This document shows, piece after piece, positions 61,801 to 64,000 of a stretch of DNA of 64,000 nucleotides (positions within the stretch are counted from its first letter, which is position 1; the number at the start of each line of letters is the position of its first letter). Under the pieces are notes generated by a model that had not been told where the DNA came from, ran no database searches, and was given only the letters and a program-made list of their open reading frames with translations. Location: the NCBI RefSeq assembly GCF_001422285.1, contig NZ_LMMO01000001.1, forward strand, positions 526,331-590,330, written 5' to 3'. Position numbers and translations under genes: made by a program. This DNA comes from Frigoribacterium sp. Leaf263 (GTDB lineage: Bacteria; Actinomycetota; Actinomycetes; Actinomycetales; Microbacteriaceae).

Positions 61801-62445
61801 ATGACGTCGACCCCGCCCGACGAGGCGACCCGACTGATGTCGGGAGCGGCCCTCGAGGTGGCACCGCGCCTCCTCGGATCCGTCGTCCGGGTGGGCGGGG
61901 TCGCCGTCCGGGTGACCGAGGTCGAGGCGTATCTCGGCACGGCGGGTGACCCGGGGTCGCATGCGCATCGAGGCAGGACCGCACGGAACGCCAGCATGTT
62001 CGGACCCGGCGGCACGGTCTACGTGTACCTCTCGTACGGGATCCATCGCTGCGTCAACCTGGTCTGCGGCCCGGAGGGCGAGGCCTCGGGCCTGCTGCTC
62101 CGCGCGGGGGAGGTGGTCGAGGGCGTCGAGACGGCGCGCGCGCGACGACCGACCTCGCGCGGGGACGTCGACCTGGCGAGGGGGCCCGGGAGGCTCGGGT
62201 CGGCCCTCGGCATCGACCTCGCCGACGACGGCACCCGTCTCGGAATCGGACGGCTGTCGCTCGACGTGCGTCCCGGACCGGCACCGGCGATCGAGACCGG
62301 TCCGAGGGTCGGCGTCTCGGGGGAGGCGGGCGGCGACCGCTACCCCTGGAGGTTCTGGATCGCGGGCGACGCCACGGTCTCGGCCTATCGTGCGGCCGTC
62401 CGTCGGGCGAGGCCAGCCTCCGACGCTGGTAGCGTTCTCGGGTGA
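61801..62445 (+). CDS. mpg: DNA-3-methyladenine glycosylase
   Basis: A 214-residue AAG/MPG-type base-excision repair enzyme removing alkylated purines. Family motifs are VRVTEVEAYLGTAGDPGSHA, then FGPGGTVYVYLSYGIHRCVN, with LLLRAGEVVEG and a final WRFWIAGDATVS. The EAYLG glutamate is the catalytic residue in the family. The ATG is 4 bases after the small-peptide stop. The stop overlaps the tyrS GTG. Confidence 0.94.
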   Translation: MTSTPPDEATRLMSGAALEVAPRLLGSVVRVGGVAVRVTEVEAYLGTAGDPGSHAHRGRTARNASMFGPGGTVYVYLSYGIHRCVNLVCGPEGEASGLLLRAGEVVEGVETARARRPTSRGDVDLARGPGRLGSALGIDLADDGTRLGIGRLSLDVRPGPAPAIETGPRVGVSGEAGGDRYPWRFWIAGDATVSAYRAAVRRARPASDAGSVLG

Positions 62446-63755
62446 CCAGTGAATCGACCGCCGACGTCCTGGCCGGCCAGCGCAACGATCCGTCGTTCGA
62501 CGACGTGTGGAGCGAGCTCGTCTGGCGTGGTCTCGTCCACGTCTCGACCGACGCCGATGCCCTGAAGACCCTCCTCGCCGGTCCGCCGATCACGTACTAC
62601 TGCGGCTTCGACCCGACCGCGCCGAGTCTGCACCTGGGCAACCTCGTGCAGCTGCTGACCATGCGTCGTCTGCAGCTGGCCGGTCACCGTCCGCTCGGTC
62701 TCGTCGGGGGGTCGACGGGTCTCATCGGCGATCCGCGTCCGACCGCCGAACGCGTGCTCAAGACACCCGAGCAGACCGCCGAGTGGGTCGAGAGCATCCG
62801 CGCGCACGTCGAGAAGTTCCTGGCCCCCGAGGGCGAGAACGGTCTGCGGGTCGTCAACAACCTGGACTGGACCGCTCCGCTCAGCGCGATCGAGTTCCTC
62901 CGCGACATCGGGAAGAACTTCCGTGTCAACACCATGTTGAAGAAGGACGCCGTGAGCGCCCGACTCAGCAGCGACGCCGGCATCAGCTACACCGAGTTCA
63001 GCTACCAGATCCTCCAGGGTCTCGACTTCCGTCAGCTGTACCGCGAGTACGACTGCGTGCTGCAGACCGGCGGCAGCGATCAGTGGGGCAACCTGACCAG
63101 CGGCACCGAGCTCATCCGTCGCACCGAGGGGGTCGCCGTCCACGCGATCGGCACGCCCCTCATCACGAACAGCGACGGCACCAAGTTCGGGAAGAGCGAG
63201 GGCAACGCGGTCTGGCTCGACGCCGACCTGACGAGCCCCTACGCGATGTACCAGTTCTGGCTCAACACCGACGACGCCGATGTGATCCCGCGCCTGAAGG
63301 TCTTCACGTTCCTCGATCGAGCCGAGATCGAACGACTCGAGGCGGTCGTGGCGGAGCGTCCGTTCGCCCGGGAGGCGCAGCGGACCCTGGCGTGGGAGGT
63401 CACCCGGCTGGTCCACGGCGAGGCCGCCGCCCGCTCGGCGATCGACGCCGCGGCCGCGCTCTTCGGGAACGGCGACCTCGCCGCACTCGACGGCGTCACC
63501 CTCCGCAGCGCGTTGGCCGAACTGCCGAGTGCGGAGATCGACCATGGGGCGACCGTCGCGCAGGCCCTGGTGGAGACCGGTCTGGTCTCATCGCTCGGTG
63601 CCGCGCGACGTGCGGCGAGCGAGGGCGGGGTGTACCTGAACAACGAGCGGGTGACCGAGGGCGATGCCCCGATCTCGGGGTCGCTGCTCGCCGGCGGCGT
63701 CGCCATCCTCCGCCGGGGGAAGAAGACCCTCGCCGGTGTGACCCTGCGCGACTGA
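62442..63755 (+). CDS. tyrS: Tyrosine-tRNA ligase
   Basis: A 437-residue class I synthetase. The HIGH-like motif is HLGN (64-67), the KMSKS-like motif is KFGKS (about 247-251), and a C-terminal S4 RNA-binding domain (GGVYLNNERVTEGDAPIS) ends the protein. The GTG overlaps the mpg stop, but TAGCGT (62430-62435) is 6 bases upstream, so it may also have its own leaderless transcript. Confidence 0.97.
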   Translation: MTSESTADVLAGQRNDPSFDDVWSELVWRGLVHVSTDADALKTLLAGPPITYYCGFDPTAPSLHLGNLVQLLTMRRLQLAGHRPLGLVGGSTGLIGDPRPTAERVLKTPEQTAEWVESIRAHVEKFLAPEGENGLRVVNNLDWTAPLSAIEFLRDIGKNFRVNTMLKKDAVSARLSSDAGISYTEFSYQILQGLDFRQLYREYDCVLQTGGSDQWGNLTSGTELIRRTEGVAVHAIGTPLITNSDGTKFGKSEGNAVWLDADLTSPYAMYQFWLNTDDADVIPRLKVFTFLDRAEIERLEAVVAERPFAREAQRTLAWEVTRLVHGEAAARSAIDAAAALFGNGDLAALDGVTLRSALAELPSAEIDHGATVAQALVETGLVSSLGAARRAASEGGVYLNNERVTEGDAPISGSLLAGGVAILRRGKKTLAGVTLRD

Positions 63756-63774
63756 GCACCGAACCCGAGTCGAT

Positions 63775-63809
63775 CGAGGCCCGTGTCCCTTCCGGGGGCG
63801 CGGGCCTCG
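63775..63809 (+). terminator. tyrS terminator hairpin
   Basis: CGAGGCCCG (63775-63783) pairs with CGGGCCTCG (63801-63809), and the stem continues inward with about six more pairs including wobbles. It lies 19 bases after the tyrS stop. Confidence 0.8.
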
Positions 63810-63964
63810 TCGTCTGCGGGGGAGGGGGACGCCCGAACAGCCCCTTTTCGAAGGTGCGCGTCGTCGTGTCCACGTGCCCCTCCTCGGCCGTGTGTGGCTG
63901 CGTGGGGGCCGATCGGCTTGTTTTCGGGCTTTTTGGGTGCGACACGCCCGGGATGCGTGGAGGT

Positions 63965-63995
63965 TTGGACGTGTGGGCGGATGTCCGTGTAGTGT
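63965..63995 (+). promoter_or_regulatory. Promoter-like elements at the window end, possibly for an rRNA operon
   Basis: TTGGAC (63965-63970) and TAGTGT (63990-63995) resemble -35 and -10 with a 19-base spacer. T-rich patches (GCTTGTTTTCGGGCTTTTTG around 63916-63935) stand upstream in an otherwise G/C-rich region. tyrS is often followed by an rRNA operon in related genera, so this may be its promoter region. No rRNA sequence is reached. Confidence 0.35.
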
Positions 63996-64000
63996 TCTTT

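Noticed and set aside
63756..64000. 16S rRNA gene start within the window
   Set aside because: No 16S sequence such as the conserved 5' end is seen; only possible promoter elements are present.

Overview
The window is about 70% G+C and reads as ordinary chromosome of an actinobacterium, most likely order Micrococcales, family Microbacteriaceae. The evidence is the gene order (thyX-dapA-rnj-ftsK-pgsA-cinA-clgR-recA-recX-miaB-miaA-dapF, hflX next to lexA, hisC-hisB-hisH-priA, argCJBDFGH), the actinobacterial LexA box, many GTG starts, overlapping ATGA/GTGA gene junctions, and many genes with a -10-like hexamer only 6-8 bases before the start codon, as in leaderless mRNAs. The genus cannot be fixed from sequence alone. 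No tRNA, complete rRNA gene, insertion sequence, phage gene or CRISPR array was seen.

Layout. 1-7650: the 3' part of a HelD/HelR-type RNA-polymerase-associated helicase, then a leftward operon for a spermidine/putrescine-type ABC importer ending in an adenosine-deaminase-family enzyme, with a divergent LacI-type regulator and two matching operators. 7660-11610: a leftward cassette of a protealysin-like M4 metalloprotease, its emfourin-type inhibitor and a His-rich exported protein; then apt, an M50-like membrane protease and a VanZ-like protein. 11600-18800: rpsO and pnp, an aldo/keto reductase and TetR pair, an M16 peptidase and a histidine phosphatase. 18820-25280: GNAT, dapB, a small TPR membrane protein, a TIGR01777 epimerase, thyX, dapA and ribonuclease J. 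25400-35890: ftsK, pgsA, cinA, clgR, a DUF3046 protein, recA, recX, miaB, miaA, dapF. 35920-39530: an RsmC-like methyltransferase, hflX, lexA, and a divergent SOS-type LysM protein. 39600-43980: hisC-hisB-hisH-priA, an SseB protein and a DUF1844 protein. 44000-46415: infC-rpmI-rplT and a SpoU-type RNA methyltransferase. 46520-49925: a glutamate-type ABC importer (gluABCD order). 50010-53544: pheS-pheT. 53600-61800: argC-J-B-D-F-G-H and a tiny membrane peptide. 61801-63755: a 3-methyladenine DNA glycosylase and tyrS. The last 200 bases look like the upstream region of another transcription unit, possibly an rRNA operon.

Working together. Lysine and peptidoglycan precursors (dapA, dapB, dapF), histidine and arginine synthesis, RNA decay (pnp, rnj), translation (rpsO, infC, rpmI, rplT, pheST, tyrS, miaAB) and DNA repair (recA, recX, lexA, mpg) are all represented. 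LexA sites lie before recA and between lexA and the LysM gene, forming an SOS core.

Most notable: (i) a dispersed 14-bp element, CCGAGGAGGCGCGG, about ten times in gaps between genes, twice as a hairpin; (ii) systematic leaderless-type promoters; (iii) infC apparently starting at ATC; (iv) the protease-inhibitor-exported protein cassette; (v) the deaminase-linked importer with twin LacI operators and a 13-codon ORF coupled to the regulator; (vi) no argR in the arginine cluster, where two tandem hairpins sit between argF and argG.
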